64,000 nucleotides of DNA from Emticicia aquatica (GCF_923079645.1 NZ_CAKLPY010000002.1:558001-622000); one strand, 5' to 3'; positions 18,954 through 28,752 are shown, counted from the stretch's first letter. Notes: a model not told the origin generated them from the letters alone. A program made the numbers and translations.

Positions 18954-18988
18954 AAAAATCCCCAAACTCAATGAGCTTGGGGATTTTT
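18954..18988 (+). terminator. Rho-independent terminator shared by convergent LruC and RND genes
   Basis: AAAAATCCCCAA (18954-18965) pairs with TTGGGGATTTTT (18977-18988), with inner CTC/GAG pairs. A runs and T runs at both ends let it work on both strands, for the LruC gene and the RND pump operon. Confidence 0.9.
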
Positions 18989-19004
18989 GTTTTATACAAG
19001 AAAG

Positions 19005-22000
19005 TTACGCTGTTTCTTCAACTAACTCCTCTACATTTTTCTTGCGAAACCATTTGTCTCTCACTCGTTCATTGATGTAGTACAAACAAGGTACAATAAC
19101 CAATGTCAAAATGGTAGAGAAACTTAGACCAAAAATAATTGTCCAAGCCAAAATTCCCCAAAAAACAGCACTATCACCTCCGAAAAATAAGTGAGGATTA
19201 AACTCTGTAAACATTGTTACGAAGTCTAAACTTACACCAAAAGCCAAAGGCACAAGGCCTAAAATTGCCGCTGATGCAGTTAATAATACTGGCGTTAACC
19301 GAACACCGCCAGCTTCGACAATCGCTTCTTTAAGAGCATAACCTCGACTACGTAATTCATCGGTAAATTCAATCAACAAGATACCGTTTTTCACCACAAT
19401 CCCTGCCAATGCAATTATACCTACTCCCGACATAATTACGGAGAAAGTCATTCCAAAAACCATAAATCCTAAGAAAACCCCAATAAATGAAAGCAAAATC
19501 GTAACAAAAATAATTAATGGCTTAACAACCGAATTAAATTGTGTGGCCAAAATCAAGTAAATCAATAAAACAGCAGCACCTAAAGCTCCTAACAAAAATA
19601 TCATAGATTCTTGTTGCTCTTCTTGCTCGCCACCCATTTTTACAATATATCCACTCGGAACTTCCATTTGGTCGATTACTTTGCTTTGAATTTCTGCAAC
19701 AATTTCGTTGGCATTGTAACCATTCAAAACTTCCGAACCAAGCGTAATAATACGTTGTTGGTTTTTACGGTTGATTTGGCTAAATGTTGTCGAATAACTG
19801 ATTTTTGCTACCGAATTTAATGGCACTTGACGCAAAACTCCTCCCATATTCATATCACGGTAAGTGATGTTCAAGCTCAGTAGTTTTTCAATTTGATTAC
19901 GGTCGTTTGCTTTCAATCGAAGTTGAATTGGATATTCGTCTTTATCATCTCTAAATTTAGAGATTTCTGCACCAAATAAGGCTGTACGAATCGCCAAAGC
20001 TATTTGTGAAGTACTAATTCCTTCACGTTGGGCTTTAACTTTATCGACATCAACAATGATTTCTGGTTTATTAGTAATCAAGTCTGATTTTAGTTCTTCG
20101 ATTCCTTCAATTCCTGCCGATAAAATTCTTTTACGAACCTCTTTTTCAATTACGATAAGTTTATCAAATTCGTCTCCAGCTATCTCAACCGAAATTGGTT
20201 TACCAGTTGGCGGGCCGTTGTTTTCTCGTTGAACCGAAATTTCACTTCCTGGAATCCCTTGAATTTCTTTTCTCATTTCTTCCAAAAGTTTTGCTGAAGA
20301 AATTTCGCCACGGAATTCTTTTTTCACGAATGCAACCGTTACTTTTGATTTCTGCGGTGTAGCCGAACGGTCAGGATTGAATGGGTCTCCTGCATTTTTA
20401 CCAACGTTTGAAATGACGGAGTTAATAGCAGCTTCTGCTTTATTTCTCTTTATCACACCAAAAACTTTGCTTTCAATCACTTTTGTCACCGAATCTGTCA
20501 CACGAGCATCCGTTCCAACGGGCATCACATTATATACATAAATATAATCTGGCTCTCCACTTGGGAAGAAAATTACTTTCGGCTTAACAATCCCTAATAA
20601 TACAAACGTTACGATTAATAGTACAAACATGCTCAAAACGGCAAATACTGGACGATAACCTGTAATAACCCAAGAAATTAAGTTACGATATGCTTGTTTG
20701 AAACGTGGTAATGCTCCATCCTGAAAAGGTAAAATAACTTTCGGAGTAAGAATAAAGTGGTTGAAAGCATACAATAAAGCAAGCAAAACAACGAAATTAC
20801 CAATACCAACATTGATAAGATAAGCTGGTAATGCAATAACCGCCATTATAATCATTGGTCGTTGAATTACTTTGAAACTTGTATCTTCGTGGTCCCCTTC
20901 ACTATGACGTTTCATAAACGAAATTGCAAATACTGGATTGATTACATAAGCAACAACCAATGACGCTAAAAGTGTGTAAATTAAAGTTATTGGTAAAAAT
21001 TTCATAAATTCACCAACAATTCCAGGCCAAAAGAGTAGCGGAAAAAACGGAGCAATTGTAGTTAATGTTCCTGATAATACTGGTAAAAAAACCTCTGATG
21101 CTGCGAGTGCAACTGCTTCTTTAATATTCAGATTTTTAAATCTATTAAATAAACGGTGAGCGTTTTCAATAACAACAATCGCATCATCAACCACGATTCC
21201 GAGTCCTAATAAAAAGGCAAATAACACAATTGTATTGAGTGAAAAGCCCGAAAACCAAAGTGGTATAAAAGCAATCAAAGCAGAAAGTGGCACAGATAGC
21301 CCAACAAAAATGGCATCTCGCACACCCATAAAAAACATTAAAACGATTACTACGAAAATAAACCCTAAAACAACGGTATTTACCAAGTCAGCAATATCGC
21401 TTTTAACTCTTTCTGAAGTATCAGCGGTAACTTTTACTTCTAAACCTTGTGGAAAACGGTCTTCTCTATATTTTTCGAGTAACTTTTCGATTCTTTCAGA
21501 AACTGCTATTACGTTCGCTCCAGCACGCTTTACTACATTGAGAGTTACAGCAGATTTTCCGTCTAAACGAGCAAAATCTTGTTGTTCTTCATTGCTATCT
21601 CGTACATCGGCCACATCACCTAAACGCACCGTTGCTCCTGTCGAGCTACGAATTTGTAAATCTTGAATTTGATTTACTCCACTAAACTCACCTTTTACAC
21701 GAATCGTTCGACGAACATTGTCAACGTTCAATTCTCCACCTGAAATATTCACATTTTCACCTTGAACTGCACTTTGAATGTCATAAAATGTCAACCCAGC
21801 GGCTTGCATTTTGTATAAATCAAGATTTATTTGAATTTCACGTTTCAAAGTTCCAACAATATCAACCTTCGTAATTTCTGGATAAGATTCAATCTCATCT
21901 TGTAATTGCTCGGCATAACCTTTCAATTTTTCAAGCGGAAAATTTCCAACCAAATTGATGTTCATAATCGGAAACTCCGAAAAATTTACATCTTGAGATG

Positions 22001-22436
22001 TCGGCCCACTATCTAATTTTTGTGGCAAATCACGTTTAGCTTTATCAACTGCGTCACGTACTTTTTGCAGAGCTGCCTCCACTTTTACATCTGGATTAAA
22101 CTCAACTAAAATCACCGAAACATCTTGCAAAGCATTAGATTTGATACGTTTTACACCAGAAATTGTCTTTAATTGTTTCTCAATTGGCTTGTTAATTACG
22201 TTTTCAATATCAGCAGGTGTTGTTCCAAAATAAATCGTTTGAACATAAATCTGCGGTACTTTAATATCAGGAAATTGTTCTTTTGGCAAGTTGAAATAAA
22301 TCCCTAAACCTGCCATAAAAATCATTATCGTAAAAATATAAACCGTAGTTTGGTTATTACCTAACCAACGAACTAGGTTGTAGATTGACCCACTTCCGTG
22401 TGGTAAATCTTGTTCATGTAAATTATCTTTTTCCAT
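19005..22436 (-). CDS. RND efflux pump inner-membrane transporter (HAE1/AcrB type)
   Basis: 1143 residues, proton-driven exporter of the tripartite pump. Intact marks: the membrane Asp pair in LGIVVDDAIVVIENAHR (TM4, about residue 410), GPTSQDVNF in the first porter domain, and the closing LAGIVVKNGILLIEF and TPVLLTASAAILGLVPLAFG segments. It is about 100 residues longer than typical AcrB. The excess lies between TM6 and TM7 (about residues 515-585): a charged linker and two extra hydrophobic helices (MIIMAVIALPAYLINVGI and NFVVLLALLYAFNHFI). Substrates cannot be told from sequence; drugs or bile-like compounds are more likely than metals. Order: tetR, tolC-like, adaptor, this gene. Confidence 0.93.
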   Translation of the reverse strand: MEKDNLHEQDLPHGSGSIYNLVRWLGNNQTTVYIFTIMIFMAGLGIYFNLPKEQFPDIKVPQIYVQTIYFGTTPADIENVINKPIEKQLKTISGVKRIKSNALQDVSVILVEFNPDVKVEAALQKVRDAVDKAKRDLPQKLDSGPTSQDVNFSEFPIMNINLVGNFPLEKLKGYAEQLQDEIESYPEITKVDIVGTLKREIQINLDLYKMQAAGLTFYDIQSAVQGENVNISGGELNVDNVRRTIRVKGEFSGVNQIQDLQIRSSTGATVRLGDVADVRDSNEEQQDFARLDGKSAVTLNVVKRAGANVIAVSERIEKLLEKYREDRFPQGLEVKVTADTSERVKSDIADLVNTVVLGFIFVVIVLMFFMGVRDAIFVGLSVPLSALIAFIPLWFSGFSLNTIVLFAFLLGLGIVVDDAIVVIENAHRLFNRFKNLNIKEAVALAASEVFLPVLSGTLTTIAPFFPLLFWPGIVGEFMKFLPITLIYTLLASLVVAYVINPVFAISFMKRHSEGDHEDTSFKVIQRPMIIMAVIALPAYLINVGIGNFVVLLALLYAFNHFILTPKVILPFQDGALPRFKQAYRNLISWVITGYRPVFAVLSMFVLLIVTFVLLGIVKPKVIFFPSGEPDYIYVYNVMPVGTDARVTDSVTKVIESKVFGVIKRNKAEAAINSVISNVGKNAGDPFNPDRSATPQKSKVTVAFVKKEFRGEISSAKLLEEMRKEIQGIPGSEISVQRENNGPPTGKPISVEIAGDEFDKLIVIEKEVRKRILSAGIEGIEELKSDLITNKPEIIVDVDKVKAQREGISTSQIALAIRTALFGAEISKFRDDKDEYPIQLRLKANDRNQIEKLLSLNITYRDMNMGGVLRQVPLNSVAKISYSTTFSQINRKNQQRIITLGSEVLNGYNANEIVAEIQSKVIDQMEVPSGYIVKMGGEQEEQQESMIFLLGALGAAVLLIYLILATQFNSVVKPLIIFVTILLSFIGVFLGFMVFGMTFSVIMSGVGIIALAGIVVKNGILLIEFTDELRSRGYALKEAIVEAGGVRLTPVLLTASAAILGLVPLAFGVSLDFVTMFTEFNPHLFFGGDSAVFWGILAWTIIFGLSFSTILTLVIVPCLYYINERVRDKWFRKKNVEELVEETA

Positions 22437-22505
22437 AATCCAAAACCCTTCAACGGGCTTTTATGATTGTTTAATGTTATTTGAATTGCTCCCCTTCGAT
22501 GTTAA

Positions 22506-23633
22506 TTAATAATTAACCGTCTGTCCGTCAACTAAGTCTTGGTATCCTTGCGTAATGAGCATATCACCCGCTTGTAAACCAGAAGTAATCTCAATATCTC
22601 CGTTGTAAGTCACACCAGTCGTTACTTTTCGGCTACGAGAAACTTTCTTTGCACCTTCAGTAACAGCAACATAAACAATATCGCCTAATTCTGTATGCTG
22701 AATATAATTTTGGTTAATAATAATTGCATTACCTTTTGCTTGATCATTGATATTCAAAACAGCAGTCATATTAGGCTTTAATTGCGGGTCAATTTTAGAA
22801 ATAGACGCCTCAACCGTAAATGTTCTTGAAGCAGGATTTACTGTTTGTCCAACAAATGTTAGTTTTGCTGTTACTTCTTTTCCTAAATCTGGAAATTTCA
22901 CATTAACTACATCACCTTGTTTGATTGTACTCGCATAAGTATCAGCTACTTGTGCTACCACTTTTAGGTTATCAGAGTTTACAATTCTTACAATGCCTAA
23001 ACCAGGAGCAGCCATTTCGCCAGCTTTCATTCTTACTTCGTCAACAAAACCGCTGATAGGAGCAATAACTTTCGTCATGCTTGTTTGTGTTTGCAATGTA
23101 GCCAAACGTTTTTCGAGAGCTTCAACATTTGCTTTTGCTTGAATAAACTGAATTTCAGTACCAATTTTTTGGTCCCAAAGTGATTTTTGTTTTTCGTAGA
23201 AAACTTTAGCTGTTCCTAACTGAACATCAATTTCTTGAATTGATTGTTTCAAAATTGAATTATCAACTGTTGCTATTAATTGTCCTTGTTTTACAAAATC
23301 TCCTTCTTTTACATAAAGATTCGTGATAGCACCGCCCATTTGAGGTGATACGAAAAGGTTGTTTTTAGCATCAACTCTTCCTTGAATTTCAACAAAATGC
23401 TTAAATGTTTGCGAAGTAATCGGCGAGACTGTTACCGCAATTACTTTTTCAATCTCTTTCTTTGGGTCAATAATATCTAACTCAGATTGAAGTTTTTTGA
23501 TACTTGCAGAAATCGTTTTTTCTTCTGCTACAAGTTTGGCTAATTCAGCTCTTTTTTCAGAAACTTTATCTCCTCCTTTCGAGCAAGATACCAAAATCAC
23601 TACCGCTGATAAAATAAATAATGTGTTTTTCAT
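22506..23633 (-). CDS. RND efflux periplasmic adaptor (membrane fusion protein, lipoprotein)
   Basis: 375 residues with a lipoprotein signal ending in VSC (Cys17), then a coiled coil (about residues 25-60). The lipoyl halves enclose a hairpin (GGAITNLYVKEGDFVKQGQLIATVD at about 100 and KVIAPISGFVDEVRMKAGE near 190), followed by beta-barrel and membrane-proximal domains. It links the inner-membrane pump to the TolC-like channel. It lies 69 bases before the RND gene and 59 behind the channel gene. An unusual point is the predicted coiled coil before the first lipoyl half, frequent in Bacteroidota adaptors. Confidence 0.93.
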   Translation of the reverse strand: MKNTLFILSAVVILVSCSKGGDKVSEKRAELAKLVAEEKTISASIKKLQSELDIIDPKKEIEKVIAVTVSPITSQTFKHFVEIQGRVDAKNNLFVSPQMGGAITNLYVKEGDFVKQGQLIATVDNSILKQSIQEIDVQLGTAKVFYEKQKSLWDQKIGTEIQFIQAKANVEALEKRLATLQTQTSMTKVIAPISGFVDEVRMKAGEMAAPGLGIVRIVNSDNLKVVAQVADTYASTIKQGDVVNVKFPDLGKEVTAKLTFVGQTVNPASRTFTVEASISKIDPQLKPNMTAVLNINDQAKGNAIIINQNYIQHTELGDIVYVAVTEGAKKVSRSRKVTTGVTYNGDIEITSGLQAGDMLITQGYQDLVDGQTVNY

Positions 23634-23692
23634 ATAAATACTTTTTAAAAATTCTTTAAAAACGTTTTTGTAATAAATAAAATGTGCTTGAA

Positions 23693-25042
23693 TTATTGGC
23701 CATCAACTAACAATTTGCCCATGGCTTTATCTAAGTCAACTTTTGCAATGAGTAAATCGTACAACGCAGCAAAATAATTCGTTTGAGCTTCTTTCAATGA
23801 TGATTCAGCATTCACGACTTCGATGTTTGTACCTGCTCCCGCTTGATATTTAATTTTTGAAACTCGCACAATTTCTTGAGCCAATTCCATATTAGCTTTT
23901 TGAGATTTGAGTGTTTCAAGTCCATTTTTCAAACTTATAATGCCTTGTGTTGCTTGTAGTTCAAATGATTCACGAAGCAATAAGGCACTTTGGTCAATGC
24001 GTGTGAGAGCAATATTTTGTTGCTGAATTTGAGTTTTTCTCAAACCACTATCATAAATCGGAATCTGAACTCCCAAACTTAATGATGATGATGGAAACCA
24101 TCGCTCAAACGGATTAAAACGTGGATTGCTATGTCCTGCACCAAGCGAACCGCTGAAAAACAATTTTGGTAAAGCCGTTTTTTGAATACGCTCAATATCC
24201 AACGTTGTCAATTTACGTTGCGTCATCAAAGTTGAATATTCAATTCGACCGCCATAATCAACCCCTTGATATTCAGGCAATTGCAACAAGTTTACATCCG
24301 TTTCTGAAAGTTTATCTTTCAATGTAATTGATTCTTGCTGCTTTATTCCCATCTGGAATTTAAGTAAACCATAAGACAATTGAATTAAATTCTGAACTTT
24401 AATCGTTTCCGTAACGAGGTTATTGCGTTGCACTTGTAAACGGTCAACATCTAGTTTTTCCACAAAACCTTTTTCGTTCATAATCTTAATTTCACGAAGA
24501 AGTGTATCCAAACGGTTGATATTCAAGCCCAAAATTTTACTTCTTTCTTCGGCCACCAACACCGAATAATAGGCTTTCATAACATTTTCTGCAACAGCAG
24601 TTTTAGAATTTGTAACGCTGCGTTGAGCTAATTCACGATATACGGGAGCCGCCTTTAAACCAACCAACCAAGTAGCATCAAAAATCAACTGATTGACACC
24701 AACTCCAGCTTGGCCACCCCATGGCACACCAAACTTAAATTTTGTAACTTCGCCTTCTGCTGCTTGCGGATTAAAGTTTTTTGCAGCTATCAACTGAGTT
24801 GGCACTATCACGTTGGCAGTGTACTGAAATTGCCCAGAGATTTGAGGTAAACCCGCTACTTTTACTTGTTTAATTGTATTTTCCGCAGCATAAATCTCTA
24901 ATTCAGCATTTTTTACCGTGAGATGATTTTTCAGGCCATATTGTACCGCCTCTTTTAATGAAAACGATTGTTGACTGTAAGCGGTGCTACTTAAAATCAA
25001 CAAAAGTAAGCGAAACGCCGCTTTTAGGTATTTTATTTTCAT
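23693..25042 (-). CDS. TolC-family outer-membrane efflux channel
   Basis: 449 residues with a signal peptide (cleavage after YSQ, residue 24). Two repeats of the OEP fold are visible: long amphipathic helices (KNAELEIYAAENTIKQVKVAG near 40; SQKANMELAQEIVRVSKIKYQAGAGTNIEVVNAESSLKEAQTNY near 380-430) and short beta strands (YSSLSLGVQIPIYDSG-like, around 325). The KYQAGAGTNIEV motif before the last helix is typical. It forms the trimeric tunnel for the pump genes downstream and follows the regulator gene by 54 bases. Confidence 0.93.
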   Translation of the reverse strand: MKIKYLKAAFRLLLLILSSTAYSQQSFSLKEAVQYGLKNHLTVKNAELEIYAAENTIKQVKVAGLPQISGQFQYTANVIVPTQLIAAKNFNPQAAEGEVTKFKFGVPWGGQAGVGVNQLIFDATWLVGLKAAPVYRELAQRSVTNSKTAVAENVMKAYYSVLVAEERSKILGLNINRLDTLLREIKIMNEKGFVEKLDVDRLQVQRNNLVTETIKVQNLIQLSYGLLKFQMGIKQQESITLKDKLSETDVNLLQLPEYQGVDYGGRIEYSTLMTQRKLTTLDIERIQKTALPKLFFSGSLGAGHSNPRFNPFERWFPSSSLSLGVQIPIYDSGLRKTQIQQQNIALTRIDQSALLLRESFELQATQGIISLKNGLETLKSQKANMELAQEIVRVSKIKYQAGAGTNIEVVNAESSLKEAQTNYFAALYDLLIAKVDLDKAMGKLLVDGQ

Positions 25043-25096
25043 ATTTCTGTGTTGTTTAATTATTACTCTGGTTTGAAATGTGTGATTATATCTTGT

Positions 25097-25708
25097 TTAA
25101 TTTTGAGCAGTTTTGGTATATTTATGGTAAATTTCTAATCCCCTTTCGGTTACAATTCCTCTTAAAAAATGGTCAATAAAAGCCTTCTGAACATCAAATT
25201 GATTGAATTTTTCGTGAGGAAAAATACTTTGGTCAAAGGTAAAATCAATCTCTTCAATTCGTAATCTTGACAAGATTTCAATATTTATTTCACTTCTATA
25301 AAGCCCTTGTTCAATTCCTTCCTTTAAATTTCGCTTTGCAAGCTCTAAGAAAATTGTTTGCTTGTGCTGTTGAAATAATTGCCACGTTTTGGGATAATAT
25401 TTTTTTAAATCATAAACCACAACAGGATTGAGAGCTGCGGCATGGTTTTTAAACATTTCAATCTCTCTAAATACTTCATCAATTGGATTTTCAGCAATTT
25501 CATAAATTCGGTTACTTTCGATTTGGTCACAAGCCATGATTATCGTAGCCACTTCATGCACAATTGCATCTTTATCTTCAAAATGCAGGTAGATTGTTTT
25601 TTTTGAAATTCCGAGTTCTGAAGCAATTTCATCCATCGTAACACTCCGAATACCAAACTTCATAAAAAGTTCTTCAGCAGCCTTTAATATACGTTCCCTA
25701 ACTTCCAT
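25097..25708 (-). CDS. TetR/AcrR-family transcriptional regulator of the RND operon
   Basis: 203 residues. The helix-turn-helix occupies about residues 8-52 (RERILKAAEELFMKFGIRSV, MDEIASELGISKKTIYLHF), and the C-terminal ligand-binding part is helical. It heads the operon that encodes the RND pump, so it probably represses its own transcript and responds to a pump substrate, as is common for this arrangement. No good operator palindrome was found in the 441 bases upstream, and no consensus promoter. Confidence 0.9.
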   Translation of the reverse strand: MEVRERILKAAEELFMKFGIRSVTMDEIASELGISKKTIYLHFEDKDAIVHEVATIIMACDQIESNRIYEIAENPIDEVFREIEMFKNHAAALNPVVVYDLKKYYPKTWQLFQQHKQTIFLELAKRNLKEGIEQGLYRSEINIEILSRLRIEEIDFTFDQSIFPHEKFNQFDVQKAFIDHFLRGIVTERGLEIYHKYTKTAQN

Positions 25709-26149
25709 TTTTGTTTTTGAAATGATTCGGTTACATCATTTTTATATTGGTTTACAATAACAGAAACTATGGAAACTTTCAAAAGGTTCAAAGTTTTTAT
25801 AATTTTTTATAGAATACACCTTTACACTACAAAAAAACTTCATTAATTAATATTTTAAAAAACAAACATGATAAAGTGCATTATTTAAGGTATAAAGCTT
25901 CTTTTTAACAGGATAAAGCGAATTTTAATAAAAAACAACAAGTACTTATATTGTATCTACAAAACAAATAATTGTACTTTTTCAATATTGATATAATACA
26001 ACAAATGTTATCAGGAAATTTTCGAGGAAAAGTTGTTCTTAAATTGTAATTTTGTAATCCTATCTATAGTTCTACTTAGCTGTACACCAAAAATCAATTA
26101 TCATCAGTTTTACAACAAACAAAACTTGTCGTTGAGGCAACCTTTTTAA
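25709..26149. other. Divergent control region between the tetR and pyrD genes
   Basis: 441 AT-rich bases holding both promoters. For pyrD a TAATTTTG box at 26047-26054 is the best -7 candidate, without a TTG at the right distance. Just before the pyrD start, GTTG-AGG-CAAC (26131-26141) followed by CTTTTT is a very short hairpin. No open frame or RNA gene is seen. Confidence 0.4.
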
Positions 26150-27199
26150 ATGAGTTTTTATAAAAAATTTGTCTTTCCAAACCTGACTCGCTACGATGCT
26201 GAGAAAATTCATTACATTGTAATGAAAACACTAAAATTAGTTTGTCTATTTCCATTTATGCCTTCAATTTTAAGGCTAATCTATGAGAAAAAAGACGCTC
26301 GCCTTGAACGAAAAGTATTTGGATTACGCTTTAAAAATCCAGTTGGATTAGCCGCAGGATTCGATAAAAATGGCATTTGGACTGACCAACTTGCTAATCT
26401 TGGCTTTGGTTTTATAGAAATCGGAACGGTCACTCCTCGCCCACAGCTTGGTAATGACAAACCCCGACTTTTCAGACTTAAACCTGATGAAGCACTCATC
26501 AATCGCATGGGTTTCAACAATGAAGGCTCGTTGGAAGCAGCAAATCAATTGCGTAAAAGAAAATCGAAAATTATTATTGGAGGTAATATTGGTAAAAATA
26601 AAACCACTGAAAACGACGATGCCGTTTATGATTATCTCAAAGCATTCAACGACCTTTATCCTTATGTTGATTATTTTGTAGTCAATGTAAGTTCACCAAA
26701 CACACCAGGTTTACGAGATTTACAGGAAAAAGAACCTTTAAAATACATTTTGAAAGTTTTGGAGAGAGACAACGGTCGAAAATCAAAACCGAAACCGATT
26801 CTGCTTAAAATCGCCCCAGATTTAACGAATGAACAATTAGATGATGTCATCGAAATCGTTAAAGAAACACGAACGGCAGGTGTAATTGCAACCAATACAA
26901 CTATCAGTCGAGAAAATTTGGTTAGTGATAACCAAACTATTGCCGAAATCGGAGCAGGCGGACTGAGTGGTAAACCTCTGACGAATCGCTCAACAGAAGT
27001 AATTAGATATTTATCTGAAAAATCAAATAAAGCATTCCCAATTATTGGTGTCGGTGGCATATATTCCGCTCAAGATGCCATTGAAAAATTAGAGGCAGGA
27101 GCATCGTTAGTACAAGTCTATTCAGGTTTCATTTATGAAGGTCCTTCCATTGTGAAAGAAATTTGTGAAGGAATTTTAAAACAATCAAAAAAACCATAA
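26150..27199 (+). CDS. pyrD: Dihydroorotate dehydrogenase, quinone-dependent (class 2)
   Basis: 349 residues. This membrane-associated flavoprotein oxidises dihydroorotate to orotate and passes electrons to quinone, the fourth step of pyrimidine synthesis. The N-terminal amphipathic helix pair ([21 protein letters not shown] to SILRLIY) is specific to class 2. FMN and substrate motifs follow: [10 protein letters not shown] (67-75), [12 protein letters not shown] (89-100) and [10 protein letters not shown] (117-126). The catalytic serine lies in [12 protein letters not shown] (181/182), and the phosphate site is [12 protein letters not shown] terminator at 27229 ends the unit. Confidence 0.96.
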   Translation: MSFYKKFVFPNLTRYDAEKIHYIVMKTLKLVCLFPFMPSILRLIYEKKDARLERKVFGLRFKNPVGLAAGFDKNGIWTDQLANLGFGFIEIGTVTPRPQLGNDKPRLFRLKPDEALINRMGFNNEGSLEAANQLRKRKSKIIIGGNIGKNKTTENDDAVYDYLKAFNDLYPYVDYFVVNVSSPNTPGLRDLQEKEPLKYILKVLERDNGRKSKPKPILLKIAPDLTNEQLDDVIEIVKETRTAGVIATNTTISRENLVSDNQTIAEIGAGGLSGKPLTNRSTEVIRYLSEKSNKAFPIIGVGGIYSAQDAIEKLEAGASLVQVYSGFIYEGPSIVKEICEGILKQSKKP

Positions 27200-27228
27200 A
27201 CCATTGATTATAAACACATTAATCATAT

Positions 27229-27265
27229 AAAAAATATCATTCAGTTTATGAATGATATTTTTTTT
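27229..27265 (+). terminator. Rho-independent terminator of pyrD
   Basis: AAAATATCATTCA (27231-27243) pairs with TGAATGATATTTT (27249-27261) and a T run follows, 30 bases after the pyrD stop. Confidence 0.88.
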
Positions 27266-27303
27266 GCGATTAATGAAACTAATAAATAAACAAATTTGTA
27301 TTA

Positions 27304-27317
27304 TATGTATATACATA
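27304..27317. promoter_or_regulatory. Palindrome TATGTATATACATA upstream of the YceI gene
   Basis: A 14-base perfect palindrome about 50 bases before the start codon, in a region with no convincing promoter boxes. It could be an operator, but AT-rich palindromes also arise by chance. Confidence 0.35.
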
Positions 27318-27366
27318 CAATGTAAACACATTATTAAAGATATTTCAAAAATTAAACATTAAAAAA

Positions 27367-27897
27367 ATGGCAAACTGGACAATTGACCCAACGCACTCAG
27401 AAGTAAATTTCAAAGTAAAACACTTAATGATTTCGACAGTTACAGGAACTTTCGGAACATATGAAGGCAGTGTAGAAACAGCTAACGAAAGTGATTTTGC
27501 AGGAGCAAAAGTAAGTTTCTCTGCTGATATTGATAGCATTTCAACAGGTCAAGAGCAAAGAGATGGTCACTTGAAATCAGCAGATTTCTTTGACGCAGAA
27601 ACTTTTCCTAAGTTAACTTTCGTTTCAACTTCTTTTGAAAAAGTTGACGATGAAAATTATATCGTAAATGGAGATTTAACAATTAAAGGAGTAACCAAGC
27701 CTGTTACATTAAAAGCTGAGTTTGGCGGAATCATGGGTGATTTCTACGGAAACACTAAAGCTGGTTTTGACATTTCTGGAAAAATCAATCGTCAAGATTT
27801 CGGTCTTTCTTGGAGTGCAGTAACCGAAGCAGGTGGTATTGTAGTAAGCGATGAAGTAAAATTAGCGTTTAATATCCAAGTGGCAAAACAAAAATAA
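27367..27897 (+). CDS. YceI-family protein
   Basis: 176 residues, full length for the family. The lipocalin-like fold is recognised from WTIDPTHSEVNFKVKHLMISTVTGTFG at the N-terminus and DGHLKSADFFDAETFPKLTFVS near residue 61. The C-terminus is also typical (DFGLSWSAV, VVSDEVKLAFNIQ). Family members bind isoprenoid or other amphipathic molecules. No signal peptide precedes the fold, so this copy is cytoplasmic. It is a single-gene unit ended by a terminator shared with the convergent SDR gene. Confidence 0.92.
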   Translation: MANWTIDPTHSEVNFKVKHLMISTVTGTFGTYEGSVETANESDFAGAKVSFSADIDSISTGQEQRDGHLKSADFFDAETFPKLTFVSTSFEKVDDENYIVNGDLTIKGVTKPVTLKAEFGGIMGDFYGNTKAGFDISGKINRQDFGLSWSAVTEAGGIVVSDEVKLAFNIQVAKQK

Positions 27898-27915
27898 TTT
27901 TAAGGTCAGAAACGC

Positions 27916-27952
27916 AAAAAGCTCTCTAATTTTCATTAGAGAGCTTTTTTTT
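27916..27952 (+). terminator. Rho-independent terminator between the YceI and SDR genes
   Basis: AAAAAGCTCTCTAAT (27916-27930) pairs with ATTAGAGAGCTTTTT (27935-27949), with T and A runs on both sides. It is likely to serve both convergent genes. Confidence 0.9.
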
Positions 27953-27963
27953 AAGAGCATAAA

Positions 27964-28752
27964 CTACAAACTAGTTGTTTTTCCGCCATCAACAGGAATA
28001 CTCACACCATTGACCGAAGCTGCGGCTGGCGAACACAAAAATGCAATTACAGCAGCCGTTTCTTGTGGCGTTGTAAAGCGTCCAATCGGAATATCTTTGA
28101 TTAATTCTTCTTCTACTTCCGCAATCGTTTTATTTGTTGCATTCGATTTCATTTCGTTTACTTTTTGAAGGCGAGATGTAGTTGTATATCCTGGTAAAAC
28201 GTTATTGGTTGTTATGCCAAATTTGCCCAATTCATTGGCCATTGACTTAGCCCAATTACCCATAGCTCCACGAATCGTATTTGAAACGCCTAGTCCAACA
28301 ATTGGTTGTTTCATTCCGATTGACGTAACGTTTACAATTCGTCCAAAACCAGCTTTTATCATATATGGAGCAACGGCCTGCGTCAATATTTGAGCTGAAA
28401 TTACGTGTTCGTTAAATGCTTGAATAAATTGTTCAGTATTTGCGTCAATCACTGCCCCACCCGCTGGCCCTCCAGTATTATTGACTAAAATATGTACTTC
28501 GGGATATTTACTCAAATGTCTCTCAATTTTTGATTTTACTTGGTTTGTTTTTGAAAAATCAATGAGTAAATATCTGTGTTTTTGTCCTTTTTTTCGGGGT
28601 AATTCATCTAAAACTGCTTCTAGTTTTTCTTCATTTCTAGCTAAAAGCGTTATGTTTGCCCCTAAAAGAGCTAATTCGATGGCGGTAGCTTTACCAATTC
28701 CCTGTGTACTACCACAAACAAATGCGGTCTTTCCTGTCAAGTTTAGATTCAT
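27964..28752 (-). CDS. Short-chain dehydrogenase/reductase, divergent active site
   Basis: 262 residues. The Rossmann start is classical: TAFVCGSTQGIGKATAIELA (cofactor glycine motif, about 9-27), NNTGGPAGG near 91, and the C-terminal NGVSIPVDGG. In the catalytic loop the usual Tyr-xxx-Lys pair is missing: after the serine-bearing strand (VNVTSIGMKQP) the sequence reads LGVSNTIRGAMGNWAKS, with Ser-Asn-xxx-Arg in its place. The same replacement occurs in a known FabG-like subgroup. Reductase activity is therefore uncertain. A possible -7 box (TATTTTTG, 28772-28779) lies 20 bases upstream. Confidence 0.85.
   Translation of the reverse strand: MNLNLTGKTAFVCGSTQGIGKATAIELALLGANITLLARNEEKLEAVLDELPRKKGQKHRYLLIDFSKTNQVKSKIERHLSKYPEVHILVNNTGGPAGGAVIDANTEQFIQAFNEHVISAQILTQAVAPYMIKAGFGRIVNVTSIGMKQPIVGLGVSNTIRGAMGNWAKSMANELGKFGITTNNVLPGYTTTSRLQKVNEMKSNATNKTIAEVEEELIKDIPIGRFTTPQETAAVIAFLCSPAAASVNGVSIPVDGGKTTSL

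Noticed and set aside
21235-21666. 143-codon open frame opposite the RND pump gene
   Set aside because: Entirely inside the pump gene on the other strand; composition typical of an antisense shadow.
26671-27060. 129-codon open frame opposite pyrD
   Set aside because: Fully inside pyrD; no independent support.
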